Shown: piece by piece, positions 37,678 to 45,900 of the stretch | How positions within the stretch are numbered: position 1 is the stretch's first letter | Layout of the letters: every line of letters starts with the position of its first letter | DNA from: a bacterium | GTDB taxonomy: Bacteria > Myxococcota_A > UBA9160 > SZUA-336 | NCBI GenBank assembly: GCA_024226335.1 | Contig: JAAELY010000238.1 | Location: 1 to 64,000 of the forward strand | Length of the DNA stretch: 64,000 bases | Direction: 5' to 3' | Position numbers and translations under genes: made by a program | The notes under the pieces: model-generated | Database searches by the model: none | What the model was told of the DNA's origin: nothing | What the model saw: only the letters and a program-made list of their open reading frames with translations

Positions 37678-38469
37678 TCAGAAGACGGAGACGACGTCCT
37701 TCATGCGAACCTGGAGTTCCTCGCGGATATCATGGATATCGCGTTCGTCGAGCCCCAGATCTTTCAGGAGTACGCCCCCAGAAGGTGCCGCATCCCGCCA
37801 TCCGGCCAGCGGATTCTCGATCAGCGCGTGCGAGGCGTAGAGCAATTGCGCCAGTGGCTTTCCGAGGGGCGAGGCCTTTTCGGGCGTATCGTGGTGTTCA
37901 ACTGCTTCTTTCAGAATGTCCGGGAAGTCCCATGCATCAGCTCGACTTGCCAGGCGTTGCCCGTGTGTTTCGGAGAAGCGGCTCTGTTCGAGTCCCGTCA
38001 GCATCACGTCTTCGTCGACCGACTTCCGAACGATCTCGGCGTACGCGTCTCCGTATTCCGCGAAGAGGTCGACGACGCCAATATCGTGAATCAGACCACC
38101 GAGATAGGCTTCGGACTCGAAAGGCAGGCCAAGCCAGCGCGCCAGGAGTTGTGCGCACACTCCCGTTTCCAGGCTGTGCATCCACAGCGCATCGCTGCTC
38201 ACTCCGCCGATTTCGACTCCGCGCATGACGTCTGCAACCAACAAGGTGGAAGCGATCTGCGAAACGGTGCGGATCCCGAGGATCAACACGGCCCGTTCGA
38301 GTTGGTTGATCTTGCCTTCCATCCCGTAGAGCGCGGAGTTGGCGATCTTTACGACCTCGGTCGCGAGCTTGGGCGAACGCGCGACCAGATCGCGGAACTC
38401 CTCGAGATTCACGTCCGGATCTCGGGCCAGATTCAGAATCTCGCCCAGAAGGCTGAGCTCCAGGGTCAT
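37678..38469 (-). CDS. HDOD domain signalling protein
   Basis: This 263-residue protein is essentially one HDOD domain: PDVNLEEFRDLVARSPKLATEVVKIANSA, ILGIRTVSQIAS, SLETGVCAQLLA, YLGGLIHDIG and AVEHHDTPEKA. HDOD proteins resemble HD phosphohydrolases but usually lack the complete metal site and act in signalling. The ATG at 38469 overlaps the stop of the HD-GYP gene (ATGA), so the two products probably work together. A TTG at 38490 is in frame but redundant. Confidence 0.9.
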   Translation of the reverse strand: MTLELSLLGEILNLARDPDVNLEEFRDLVARSPKLATEVVKIANSALYGMEGKINQLERAVLILGIRTVSQIASTLLVADVMRGVEIGGVSSDALWMHSLETGVCAQLLARWLGLPFESEAYLGGLIHDIGVVDLFAEYGDAYAEIVRKSVDEDVMLTGLEQSRFSETHGQRLASRADAWDFPDILKEAVEHHDTPEKASPLGKPLAQLLYASHALIENPLAGWRDAAPSGGVLLKDLGLDERDIHDIREELQVRMKDVVSVF

Positions 38470-39635
38470 TCCGTTCTCGCTCGGTGGCAACCTTCGAGTG
38501 CCATCTGGAAGCTGAGAGAGTCCGACCCCAGTTCTGCAAGCTGATTCCAGAGCGACTCGGGTCTGGAGACGAAGAGAGCGACGAGCTCGGGATCCAGGTG
38601 CGAGCCCGCGCCCTGTTCCAGGCGGGAAATGGCTTCGGAGTGGGGCAGGGCCTTCTTGTACGGACGATCGGAACGAATGGCGTCGTACGCGTCGACGATC
38701 GCGAAGATGCGCGCGTGCAATGGAATGTCCTCTCCGGCCAGCCGCTCCGGATACCCGCTGCCATCCCAGGCTTCGTGATGCGAGGCGGGGATTGAACTAG
38801 CAGGTGCAAGGAAACTGATCTTGGACAGGATCTGTCTGCCCATCTGGGTGTGCTGACGCATCACCTCCCGTTCCCGATCCGTAAACGAGCCGGGCTTGAG
38901 CAATACGGCATCGGGGATTCCGATCTTGCCGATGTCGTGCAACAAGGCTCCGCGATACAGGTTTTCTGCTTCCTCGCCTTCGATTCCCAGTTCGATGCCC
39001 ATGAGTGTCGAGTACAGGGCAACGCGTTGCGAATGACAGGCCGTTTCCTGTTCGCGAAGGTCGAGTGCGGACACGAGTGCGGAGAGTGTCTCGTCGTAGT
39101 TGTGGCGCAACCGTATCAATGCGGCACCCAGGTCCCGTGTATTGCGCCCGTAGTCCGCAACCAGCTGGGCATCATCGTCCGCCTGTTCGCGTCGCGACGA
39201 ATGCCGGGCCAGCGCGCGCTCCAGGGTGTGGATCAATTCGACTTCGAGGGCGCTCTCGAATACCAGATCGTCTGCCTGCTCACGCCAGCAATCCCGCACC
39301 AGGACCGGATCGCTGTCATCTGCGGCGATCACAACCAGCGGGATCTCCGGAGTGCGCATGCGGTGGCGCCGCAGCACGCGAAGACCTTGGGCGAGTTCGC
39401 TCGATCCGATCAGCCGAATGGCGCAGTCATCGACCGCCTCCAGCGCCAATTCGAAGCGGCCCGCGACGACCATATCGATGCGTTGCTGGAGCGCCTCGTC
39501 CTTGCCTACGCCCAGTCGGGGCAGGCTTTCGGGCGATCCGGGGCCTTTAGACAGGTCATCCATCCTTTTTTGGATCGACGCGAGAGCCCATTTGCTGAAG
39601 GACGCGGGAACTCGGAGTCCCGGATCGGTTTGCAC
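38466..39635 (-). CDS. HD-GYP domain phosphodiesterase with degenerate receiver domain
   Basis: The C-terminal half (about 175-370) is a canonical HD-GYP domain: HSQRV, LLHDIGKIGIPD, HTQMG, HHEAWDGSGYPERLAG and ARIFAIVDAYDA, expected to hydrolyse cyclic di-GMP. The N-terminal ~150 residues look like a receiver fold (IPLVVIAADDSDP, then REQADDLVFE where a true receiver has GA.DYL.KP), but the phospho-acceptor Asp strand is replaced by CAIRLIGSS, so it is probably not phosphorylated. The start is uncertain: GTG 39635 (used) or ATG 39563. It is coupled to the HDOD gene. Confidence 0.88.
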   Translation of the reverse strand: MQTDPGLRVPASFSKWALASIQKRMDDLSKGPGSPESLPRLGVGKDEALQQRIDMVVAGRFELALEAVDDCAIRLIGSSELAQGLRVLRRHRMRTPEIPLVVIAADDSDPVLVRDCWREQADDLVFESALEVELIHTLERALARHSSRREQADDDAQLVADYGRNTRDLGAALIRLRHNYDETLSALVSALDLREQETACHSQRVALYSTLMGIELGIEGEEAENLYRGALLHDIGKIGIPDAVLLKPGSFTDREREVMRQHTQMGRQILSKISFLAPASSIPASHHEAWDGSGYPERLAGEDIPLHARIFAIVDAYDAIRSDRPYKKALPHSEAISRLEQGAGSHLDPELVALFVSRPESLWNQLAELGSDSLSFQMALEGCHRARTE

Positions 39636-39670
39636 CGACGCGGCACCTGGGGTATCAAACTCGCCTCCGT

Positions 39671-39747
39671 GGGGCGGTAGTTCAACCGGCTAGAGCACCG
39701 GCCTGTCACGCCGGAAGTTGCGGGTTCGAATCCCGTCCGCCCCGCCA
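39671..39747 (+). tRNA. tRNA-Asp (anticodon GTC)
   Basis: This 77-nt cloverleaf has a GGGGCGG/CCGCCCC acceptor stem, a D arm, an anticodon stem CCGGC/GCCGG around CTGTCAC (anticodon GTC), a T arm GGGTTCGAATCCC, G73 and an encoded CCA. It lies on the plus strand upstream of the minus-strand HD-GYP gene. Confidence 0.97.
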
Positions 39748-39873
39748 CGGATTCCGGGATCACTCCGGCTTCCGTCCCGCGTGTGTCCGCCGCAGAGCCT
39801 GCGCGAATTCCCTCTGAGTGGGTTTTTCCCATCAGGCGGCTGCAAGTCACGTCCGCTCCATATTTCTGAGAGA

Positions 39874-39902
39874 TTGATAATATGATCACTTAGGAATATG
39901 AT
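39874..39902 (+). promoter_or_regulatory. Near-consensus promoter and candidate operator of the arsR gene
   Basis: TTGATA (39874-39879) and TATGAT (39897-39902) are 17 bp apart, each matching 5 of 6 consensus bases. AATATGAT occurs twice (39879-39886 and 39895-39902), overlapping the promoter, as expected for a self-repressing ArsR protein. The -10 ends 6 bp before the ATG and no ribosome site is present, suggesting a leaderless message. Confidence 0.65.
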
Positions 39903-39908
39903 TGAGCC

Positions 39909-40280
39909 ATGACTCCTCGAAAAGCGAAGCACCCTCTGTTGAGCGATGAGGCCCTGCAGCTCGTGGCCTCGAGGTTTCGGGCGCTCGGCGACCCGACCCG
40001 ACTGCGAATTCTCAACACCCTGATGCAGGGCGAGAGTTCGGTGCAGGGGCTGGTGGAAGCGACCGAACTGGAGCAGCCCAACGTCTCCCGCCATCTGGCC
40101 GTGCTTCGGCGCGAGGGCATCGTCGAACGGCGCTCGGAAGGCAATCGAGCTCTTTACGACATCCACGACACGAGCGTCGTGGAGGTGTGTCGCATCGTCT
40201 GTGCCGGGCTCTCCGGGCAACTGGTGGAGACACTCGACGCTCTGCCGAAAGAGCGGATGTGGAAGGGCGATGGCATCTAA
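39909..40280 (+). CDS. ArsR family winged-helix repressor
   Basis: This 123-residue protein has the ArsR fold: RALGDPTRLRILNTLMQGES, recognition helix QPNVSRHLAVLRREGIV, and wing ERRSEGNRALYDI. Its only Cys residues are C94 and C98 in the last helix (VCRIVCAG). The paired-helix Cys arrangement of BigR/SqrR persulfide sensors is therefore not complete, but a CxxxC thiol or metal site is possible. It precedes a YeiH transporter and two rhodaneses, suggesting it senses sulfane sulfur, sulfite or a related thiophilic signal. Confidence 0.93.
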   Translation: MTPRKAKHPLLSDEALQLVASRFRALGDPTRLRILNTLMQGESSVQGLVEATELEQPNVSRHLAVLRREGIVERRSEGNRALYDIHDTSVVEVCRIVCAGLSGQLVETLDALPKERMWKGDGI

Positions 40281-40297
40281 CCGCTCGGCTCCAGCCA

Positions 40298-40319
40298 CTC
40301 ACGGTTTCGACCCCGTGAG
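40298..40319 (+). other. Hairpin between arsR and the yeiH-like gene
   Basis: A perfect 7-bp stem (CTCACGG / CCGTGAG) with an 8-nt loop lies 18 bp after the arsR stop. There is no T tract. It could attenuate read-through or protect the upstream message. An exact 11-bp tandem duplication (TGACGGTTCGA, 40325-40346) follows and spans the next start codon. Confidence 0.4.
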
Positions 40320-40334
40320 ACTCGTGACGGTTCG

Positions 40335-41570
40335 ATGACGGTTCGAAGGCCCGTTTTCGAAGACCCCGAGTTGTACCGCTGGGCGGGCAGCATGGAGGGG
40401 ATTCCCGAATGGGGCGATCCCGCCGAGACCCACGAGGAACGCGCGAGTTGGAGCGCATGGCAGGTGCGGGGCAACCGCCTGTTCGAACTGACCGGAGCCC
40501 TCATGCCGGGTCTGGTCATCGCAAGCGCACTCGCCTTTCTGGGTGGTGCCGCTTCCAAGTTCCTGGGCTCGTCGATCTTCGGACTGGAAAAAAGCCCCAT
40601 CAGTCCGATTCTGGTTGCCATTGCGGCAGGCCTCACAGTTCGAAACGCCATCGGCCTTCCCGCGGTCTACGAGGCCGGTCTCCACCTGTGTCTGAAACGC
40701 ATCCTTCGCATCGGAGTCGCGCTTCTCGGAATCCGCATGAGCCTCGGCGCTGTCGGCGCAATCGGTCTCGGAGCGCTTCCTATCGTGATTGCGTGCATCG
40801 CTTCGGCGCTCCTGCTGGTCAGCTGGATCAGTCGCGCGGTCGGGCTACCGCCTCGGCTGGGAACACTGATCGCCGTGGGCACCGCCATCTGCGGCAATAC
40901 CGCGATCGTCGCGACGGCACCCGCGATCGGCGCGGATGAGGACGAGACCAGCTATGCGGTGGGTACGATCACGATCTTCGGATTGCTGGCTCTCTTGACC
41001 TATCCCTTCGTCTCGCACTTTGTCTTCGCGGGTGATGCCAGGCTTGCTGGCTATTTCCTGGGTACGGCGATTCACGATACCGCCCAGGTCGCGGGTGCGG
41101 GCATGCTCTACGCACAACAATTCGGTGAGCCGGAAGCGCTCGATATTGCAACGGTGACCAAACTCGTGAGAAACGTCTTCATGATCGCCGTCATCCCGCT
41201 GATGGCATTTCTATACCACCGTTCTGATCGAAGCGCGGCGATGCAACGCCCGGATTTCAAACAGGTCGTTCCTATCTTCGTTTTCGGTTTCGTGGGCCTT
41301 GCGCTCTTTCGAACGCTCGGCGACCTCGGAAACGCTCCCTTCGGTGGACTGTTGACGTCGGAGCAGTGGAGCGACCTGATTGCCACCGCATCGACTCTGG
41401 CCACGTGGTGCCTCACTGTGGCGATGGCTTCGGTCGGGCTCAGTACGAACCTGAAGAGGCTGCGAGCGCTCGGTGTGAAGCCTCTCGCCGTGGGGATTGC
41501 GGCCGCGCTCACGGTGGGTTTTGTGAGTTCTGGGCTGATCCACGCGCTCGCACCGTGGATCGGACGCTAG
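40335..41570 (+). CDS. YeiH/UPF0324 family putative sulfate exporter
   Basis: This 411-residue polytopic protein has a soluble N-terminal ~50 residues followed by about 10-11 TM helices. Diagnostic segments are ICGNTAIVATAPAIGAD, YAVGTITIFGLLALLTYP and AIHDTAQVAGAG, with VGLSTNLKRL near the end. The family is linked to export of sulfate or sulfite-type anions and is often next to sulfur genes; transport has been shown for few members. Here it sits between an ArsR regulator and rhodaneses. The extended N-terminus is longer than in Escherichia coli YeiH. Confidence 0.88.
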   Translation: MTVRRPVFEDPELYRWAGSMEGIPEWGDPAETHEERASWSAWQVRGNRLFELTGALMPGLVIASALAFLGGAASKFLGSSIFGLEKSPISPILVAIAAGLTVRNAIGLPAVYEAGLHLCLKRILRIGVALLGIRMSLGAVGAIGLGALPIVIACIASALLLVSWISRAVGLPPRLGTLIAVGTAICGNTAIVATAPAIGADEDETSYAVGTITIFGLLALLTYPFVSHFVFAGDARLAGYFLGTAIHDTAQVAGAGMLYAQQFGEPEALDIATVTKLVRNVFMIAVIPLMAFLYHRSDRSAAMQRPDFKQVVPIFVFGFVGLALFRTLGDLGNAPFGGLLTSEQWSDLIATASTLATWCLTVAMASVGLSTNLKRLRALGVKPLAVGIAAALTVGFVSSGLIHALAPWIGR

Positions 41571-41618
41571 GCTAGCTGGTAGGTCCGATCTCGGTCGGAA
41601 AAACGGAGGAGAAACATC

Positions 41619-41972
41619 GTGTCCAAGACCCCGCTTGATCTGGTCGCTGAGGCCAAGGCGCGCATCTCGACCTGTACCTGTCTGGAGGCGGCTGCGCGTC
41701 TTGCGAAGAATTCCGGGACTCTGTTGATTGACGTGCGCGAGCCCGGGGAGCACGCGGCGGGTGCGATTCCGCACTCGCTAAACGTCCCTCGGGGTGTTCT
41801 CGAATTCAAGATTGGCGAGGTGTGTTCGGATACTGACGCACCTGTCCTCGTCCATTGTGCCGGAGGCGGGCGGGCCGCTCTCGCTGTAGATGCGCTGCGC
41901 AAACTGGGTTACGCGAACGCAACCGCGATCGACGGTGGCTTCGCCGATCTCCTCGAGTCGGTCAAGGGATGA
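41619..41972 (+). CDS. Rhodanese-like domain protein (cytoplasmic)
   Basis: This 117-residue single rhodanese domain has DVREPGEHAAGAIPHSLNVPRG and the active loop VHCAGGGRAA with the catalytic Cys that carries persulfide. It starts with GTG, with GGAGGAG about 9 nt upstream. It also has an N-terminal CTC pair (ISTCTCLE) that could bind metal or accept sulfur. It follows the YeiH-like gene in the same direction and precedes a lipoprotein rhodanese by one base. Confidence 0.92.
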   Translation: MSKTPLDLVAEAKARISTCTCLEAAARLAKNSGTLLIDVREPGEHAAGAIPHSLNVPRGVLEFKIGEVCSDTDAPVLVHCAGGGRAALAVDALRKLGYANATAIDGGFADLLESVKG

Positions 41973-41973
41973 C

Positions 41974-42357
41974 ATGAGGTTGACCACACTATGTCTGCTG
42001 GCGGTTGGCTTGATCGGGTGCAGCTCGCAGCTCGTCGGGACCGGAGATATCTCGCAGGAAGAACTCCTCTCTCGCCTGAACGCGGCTCAGACACCGCTGA
42101 TTCTCGACGTTCGAAGCGATGCCGAGTTCGCCCAGAGCCACGTTCCCGGAGCCTTGAATATTCCCCATGATCAGATGAGTAGCCGCCTCAGCGAAATCGA
42201 TTCCCATCGCGATCGCGAAGTCGTCGTCTATTGCGAGAGCGGGCGGCGTGCGGGAAGGGTCACGGAGATCTTGAACGCTGCTGGCTTTTCCAATCTTCGC
42301 CATCTTGCGGGGGATATGTCCGGATGGCGCAACGCGGAGCTGCCTGTCGACAGGTAG
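41974..42357 (+). CDS. Rhodanese-like lipoprotein (periplasmic)
   Basis: This 127-residue protein begins with a lipoprotein signal ending in LIGC. The mature part is a rhodanese domain (LDVRSDAEFAQSHVPGALNIP) with active loop VYCESGRRAG. It should sit in the periplasm on a lipid anchor, complementing the cytoplasmic rhodanese encoded one base upstream. The pair suggests sulfur handling on both sides of the membrane. The frame is open further upstream, but that part is the shadow of the preceding gene. Confidence 0.92.
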   Translation: MRLTTLCLLAVGLIGCSSQLVGTGDISQEELLSRLNAAQTPLILDVRSDAEFAQSHVPGALNIPHDQMSSRLSEIDSHRDREVVVYCESGRRAGRVTEILNAAGFSNLRHLAGDMSGWRNAELPVDR

Positions 42358-42472
42358 CCCCGCTGCGGCTCAGGAACCCATCGCTGCGGAACTGCTTCGA
42401 CCGTCATCAGCCGACACGTTCGCCGGAGCCACGCTAAAGTCGTTTGCATAAACGGACCGAGCCGAAGGGTGG

Positions 42473-43513
42473 ATGTCGAAGTCGAGTGTCAAGAAGCTAT
42501 TGCAGGCCGCGCTGGGGATCGGTCTGGTCGTGCTGCTCGTCTTTCTGGTGGAACTGGGCGAGACGCTCGCCATCTTGCGCAATGCTCGGCCGGGTTGGAT
42601 TGCGGCAGGCCTTTCCATCACCGTCGTGAGTCGCATACTCATGGCCTACAAGTGGAATCTCCTGCTGAGGGCGCGGTCGGTCTGGATTCCGCAGCTCGAA
42701 ATCCTGCGCATCTACTACATCTCCAATTTTCTGGGCATTTTTCTTCCGGCCACAGTGGGCATGGATGTCATTCGCGCGATCTTCACCAAGCGCGACGACA
42801 ATAGCTATCCCGAAATCATCTCGTCGATCATCGTCGAGCGCCTGCTCGGGATGGTGATGATCGCGCTGACGGCCGTAGTCGGGTCGTTGATGCTGATCCA
42901 GTTCCTGATCGAAGTGGATCTCCCGATCACCAATGTCGTAACGCTTGCGGGAGGCGTGGTCAGCACCGCGATCCTGATGATCTTCGTGTCGTTTACGACC
43001 GGCTTTCGAATCCTGGTCGAACGCATTGCGAGTGCTTCTGGACGGGTGTCGTGGCTGGCGGGAGTTGCGGAGCAACTCAACAAGGTCTTCGGGTCGTACT
43101 GGGGCTATCGCTACCATCGAGTGGCCTTGCTCTCCTTCTGCGCCCTGACCGGACTGGAGATCGTCACGCTGATATTGTGGAATCACTGTCTGGGCCTGGC
43201 GTTGAACATCGATATCGACTTCATGCTCTTCGTTCTCGTGGTGCCCGTCGTCACACTGCTCTTGCGTCTTCCGATCAGCATTTCGGGTTTGGGTATTCAC
43301 GAAGGAGCCTTCGTGTTCTTTCTCGCGCTCGTCGGCGTACCGAGGGAGGAGGGCTTTGCTCTCGGTATCCTGGCTCACGCGGTCGCAGTCACGGCCCTGC
43401 TTCCCGGCGGTCTCCTGTACCTGTTCCTGCCGCGCTATCGAGTGCAGCGAAACCGACCCGCGCCCGATGAACTCCTGGTGTCGGCCGCACAACCGAGAAC
43501 AGAGGCTCCGTGA
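42473..43513 (+). CDS. Flippase-like / lysylphosphatidylglycerol synthase TM-region protein (UPF0104)
   Basis: This 346-residue membrane protein has about 8-9 TM helices and family motifs YYISNFLGIFLPATVGMDVIRA, SSIIVERLLGM and LPISISGLGIHEGAFVFFLALVG. The family covers the flippase half of MprF and many stand-alone proteins that probably move lipid-linked substrates. No synthase domain follows, so it is not a complete MprF. It starts a run of surface-biogenesis-like genes up to 47832. Confidence 0.88.
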   Translation: MSKSSVKKLLQAALGIGLVVLLVFLVELGETLAILRNARPGWIAAGLSITVVSRILMAYKWNLLLRARSVWIPQLEILRIYYISNFLGIFLPATVGMDVIRAIFTKRDDNSYPEIISSIIVERLLGMVMIALTAVVGSLMLIQFLIEVDLPITNVVTLAGGVVSTAILMIFVSFTTGFRILVERIASASGRVSWLAGVAEQLNKVFGSYWGYRYHRVALLSFCALTGLEIVTLILWNHCLGLALNIDIDFMLFVLVVPVVTLLLRLPISISGLGIHEGAFVFFLALVGVPREEGFALGILAHAVAVTALLPGGLLYLFLPRYRVQRNRPAPDELLVSAAQPRTEAP

Positions 43514-43654
43514 TGCACTGGAAACGCTCAATATGTGAGGGCTCTCCGGTCGGAGCGCGATGCTCTATTGCACTGCGATCCTGGACGAGTTACCGACTCC
43601 CAGCTTCACGGCTGCGCGCGGTGGCTCGATTCCTAGCGAGGTGATGGCAAGAGA

Positions 43655-44743
43655 ATGCGGAAATCCGACACAATCGATCCCGAAAACCTGATCCGCGAGC
43701 GTCTTTACGGAGGTGAAGTCAGCGTCTGGCGCAGGTATGCGCAACTGGTGAACGGAAACACCTCGATCTGGAACCTGATCAAATACGAGTTGATCATCTT
43801 CCTGTTCGGGCCCGTCCCCGGTGCGTTGGGTCTGGCTCTGCGCGGCGTGTTCTACCCGCTTCTTTTCAAGGAGGTTGGGCGAGGCGCTGTTTTCGGGCGC
43901 AATCTGGTCGTTCGCCACGCATCACAAATCACGATCGGGGCTCGAACGCTACTGGATGACGAGGTGCTGATCGACGCGCACGGTGGGGGCCCCGATGGCA
44001 TCGTCCTCGGGGATGAGGTCGTGGTGAATCGCGATGTGCTCCTGATCGCGAAGTCGGGTCCAATCCGAATCGGCTCGAAGAGTGATGTGGGTGCGAGAGC
44101 CATGGTCATCTCGACCGGTGGGATCCGGATCGGCAGCAGTGTTGCATTGGCGGGTGACTGCAAGATCGGGGGCAGTGCGATCAGGCTCGAAGGGGATCCT
44201 CTGGATCGCGAAAAGACCACCGATGGCCCGGTCGAGATAGAAGACGGCTGTACGGTCTTCACGAATGCGATCGTTCTGGATGGAGTTCGGGTGGGGCGCG
44301 GATCGGTCGTGGGGGCGGGTGTGATCGTGCGGGACGACATCCCGGAACAGACGATTCTCGCTGCGCATCAAAAACTCGTCCGTCTCGGTCGCGGTACGAA
44401 AGCAGACCGTCGAAAAACCGAAGAGGAGCGGCGGTTCCAGGCCGATGAACCGGCGACCGACCGTCGCGCCTCGATCGTCAATGCAGTGTTCGCCGCGATC
44501 GATGAGGTCAATCTCATGAGCGCCTCGAGTACCGCTCTAGGCAAGTCCCTGGATACGGAACTCACGGAGGTCGATTCCATGGATCTCGTGAACCTGGTCG
44601 TGGAGACCGAGCAAAGGCTCTCAACGTCGCTGGGAATCGAGGTCAACCTCAGTAGTTCTGGGGTGCTAGGTGGTGACGATGACGTTCCCTGGACACTGAG
44701 CGCCTTCGTGGATCGTATCGAAGCGCTCCTGTCGGGTTCGTGA
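43655..44743 (+). CDS. Hexapeptide-repeat acyltransferase fused to an acyl carrier-like domain
   Basis: This 362-residue protein has an N-terminal amphipathic region (about 38-72), then a left-handed beta-helix of hexapeptide repeats (about 78-235; IRIGS, VEIEDG, VRVGRGSVVGAGVIV) like LpxA/WcaF-type acyltransferases. A charged linker leads to a C-terminal four-helix carrier-like domain (about 272-360) with TEVDSMDLVNLVVETEQ. Ser308 in the DSM motif fits a phosphopantetheine site. Most O- or N-acyltransferases of this fold take acyl-CoA or free ACP; here the carrier appears built in. The gene overlaps the next by GTGA. Confidence 0.78.
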   Translation: MRKSDTIDPENLIRERLYGGEVSVWRRYAQLVNGNTSIWNLIKYELIIFLFGPVPGALGLALRGVFYPLLFKEVGRGAVFGRNLVVRHASQITIGARTLLDDEVLIDAHGGGPDGIVLGDEVVVNRDVLLIAKSGPIRIGSKSDVGARAMVISTGGIRIGSSVALAGDCKIGGSAIRLEGDPLDREKTTDGPVEIEDGCTVFTNAIVLDGVRVGRGSVVGAGVIVRDDIPEQTILAAHQKLVRLGRGTKADRRKTEEERRFQADEPATDRRASIVNAVFAAIDEVNLMSASSTALGKSLDTELTEVDSMDLVNLVVETEQRLSTSLGIEVNLSSSGVLGGDDDVPWTLSAFVDRIEALLSGS

Positions 44744-45855
44744 AGATCGCGGTGCTCATGTTTTCTCTGATCGCCCTGGTGGGCGCGGCTGGCTGTGGGC
44801 AACGGAATAACGCCGAGGAGATCGACGCTCCTTTGGCCCCCAGTTCGTCCATCGCTGGCGTAGCGTTCGACTTCTCGACCCACCGGAAGCTGGCTCCCGG
44901 GAGCGACAACTGGCCCATGACCTGGTCGGATGACGATCACCAGTATTCTGCATGGGGCGACGGAGGCGGCTTTGACGGGACCAATAGCAAAGGGCGAGTC
45001 AGCCTGGGTTTCGCGCGCATCGAGGGACCTCCCAGCGACTACAGAGGCTTCAATCAGTGGGGCGGTGCAAACGCGGCCAGCAGTGCCGAGTTCGACGGCA
45101 AGTCGTATGGGATACTCAGCGTCGGCGGTGTGCTCTACGCCTGGATTGGTCCGGGATCCGGAGCCGATAGTTATCGCGAGGCTCGACTGCATCGTTCGAC
45201 CGACAAGGCTCGCACCTGGACGGCCGCGGATTGGAGTTACGTTGCAGCGGACGGCGTCATTCTTCCCGCGATCTTGAACTACGGAAAGGACAACGCGGCT
45301 GCGCGCGACGAATTCGTCTACCACTACTTCATCGGACTTCAGAGGTTCTCGGAGGAGTCGAAGCTCGGGGTTCAGCGTCCCGGAGAGATCTTCCTGGCGC
45401 GTGTTCCCGAAACTCGAATTTTCGATGCTGCTTCACACTACGAGTGGTTCACCGGAACGGATGCCGACGGAGCGCCGAAGTGGAGTTCCCGTATGTCGGA
45501 GAAGCGGCACGTCTTTTTCGATCGCAACGGCGTGGGCTTCTCGCTGAGCGTCAGCTACAACTCGGGTTTGAAGCGCTACATCCTGTGCACGGAACATACG
45601 AGCAGCTTTGAAGGCAATCTCGGGATGTTCGATGCACCCGAGCCCTGGGGGCCATGGACGACAGTTGCGTATCTGAACCGGCGCAATGGCACGGAGTTCG
45701 GCGCGGGAAGCAAGATCGCCCGCCAGACTTTCTTCTGGAACTTCGCGCCCAAGTGGGTCACAGACGATGGGAAATCCTTCACGCTCGTGTTCACGGGCAT
45801 AGGGGAAAGCGATGCCTGGAACACGCTCCAGGGTTCGTTCTCCCTGGTCGACTGA
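44740..45855 (+). CDS. Lipoprotein of unknown function, DUF4185-like beta-propeller
   Basis: This 371-residue protein starts with GTG and a lipoprotein signal (lipobox AAGC). The mature part has repeated blocks such as DNWPMTWSDDDHQYSAWGDGGG, ARLHRSTDKARTWTAADW and FNYSGLKRY-like strands ending in EPWGPWTTVAYL, resembling DUF4185 and five-bladed glycoside-acting propellers. No catalytic residues can be assigned. It probably sits in the outer membrane or periplasm and binds or trims a glycan. It overlaps the acyltransferase-ACP gene. Confidence 0.7.
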   Translation: MKIAVLMFSLIALVGAAGCGQRNNAEEIDAPLAPSSSIAGVAFDFSTHRKLAPGSDNWPMTWSDDDHQYSAWGDGGGFDGTNSKGRVSLGFARIEGPPSDYRGFNQWGGANAASSAEFDGKSYGILSVGGVLYAWIGPGSGADSYREARLHRSTDKARTWTAADWSYVAADGVILPAILNYGKDNAAARDEFVYHYFIGLQRFSEESKLGVQRPGEIFLARVPETRIFDAASHYEWFTGTDADGAPKWSSRMSEKRHVFFDRNGVGFSLSVSYNSGLKRYILCTEHTSSFEGNLGMFDAPEPWGPWTTVAYLNRRNGTEFGAGSKIARQTFFWNFAPKWVTDDGKSFTLVFTGIGESDAWNTLQGSFSLVD

Positions 45856-45900
45856 TGTCGGCGATGAGTTGCTCGGTTCCGGGAATGGAAGACTAGTCGC

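Noticed and set aside
39506-39889. Minus-strand frame containing GRTGFEPATSGVTGRCSSRL
   Set aside because: This is the well-known false protein made by translating the complement of a tRNA gene; it covers tRNA-Asp at 39671-39747. The overlapping frame at 39690-40298 has the same origin.
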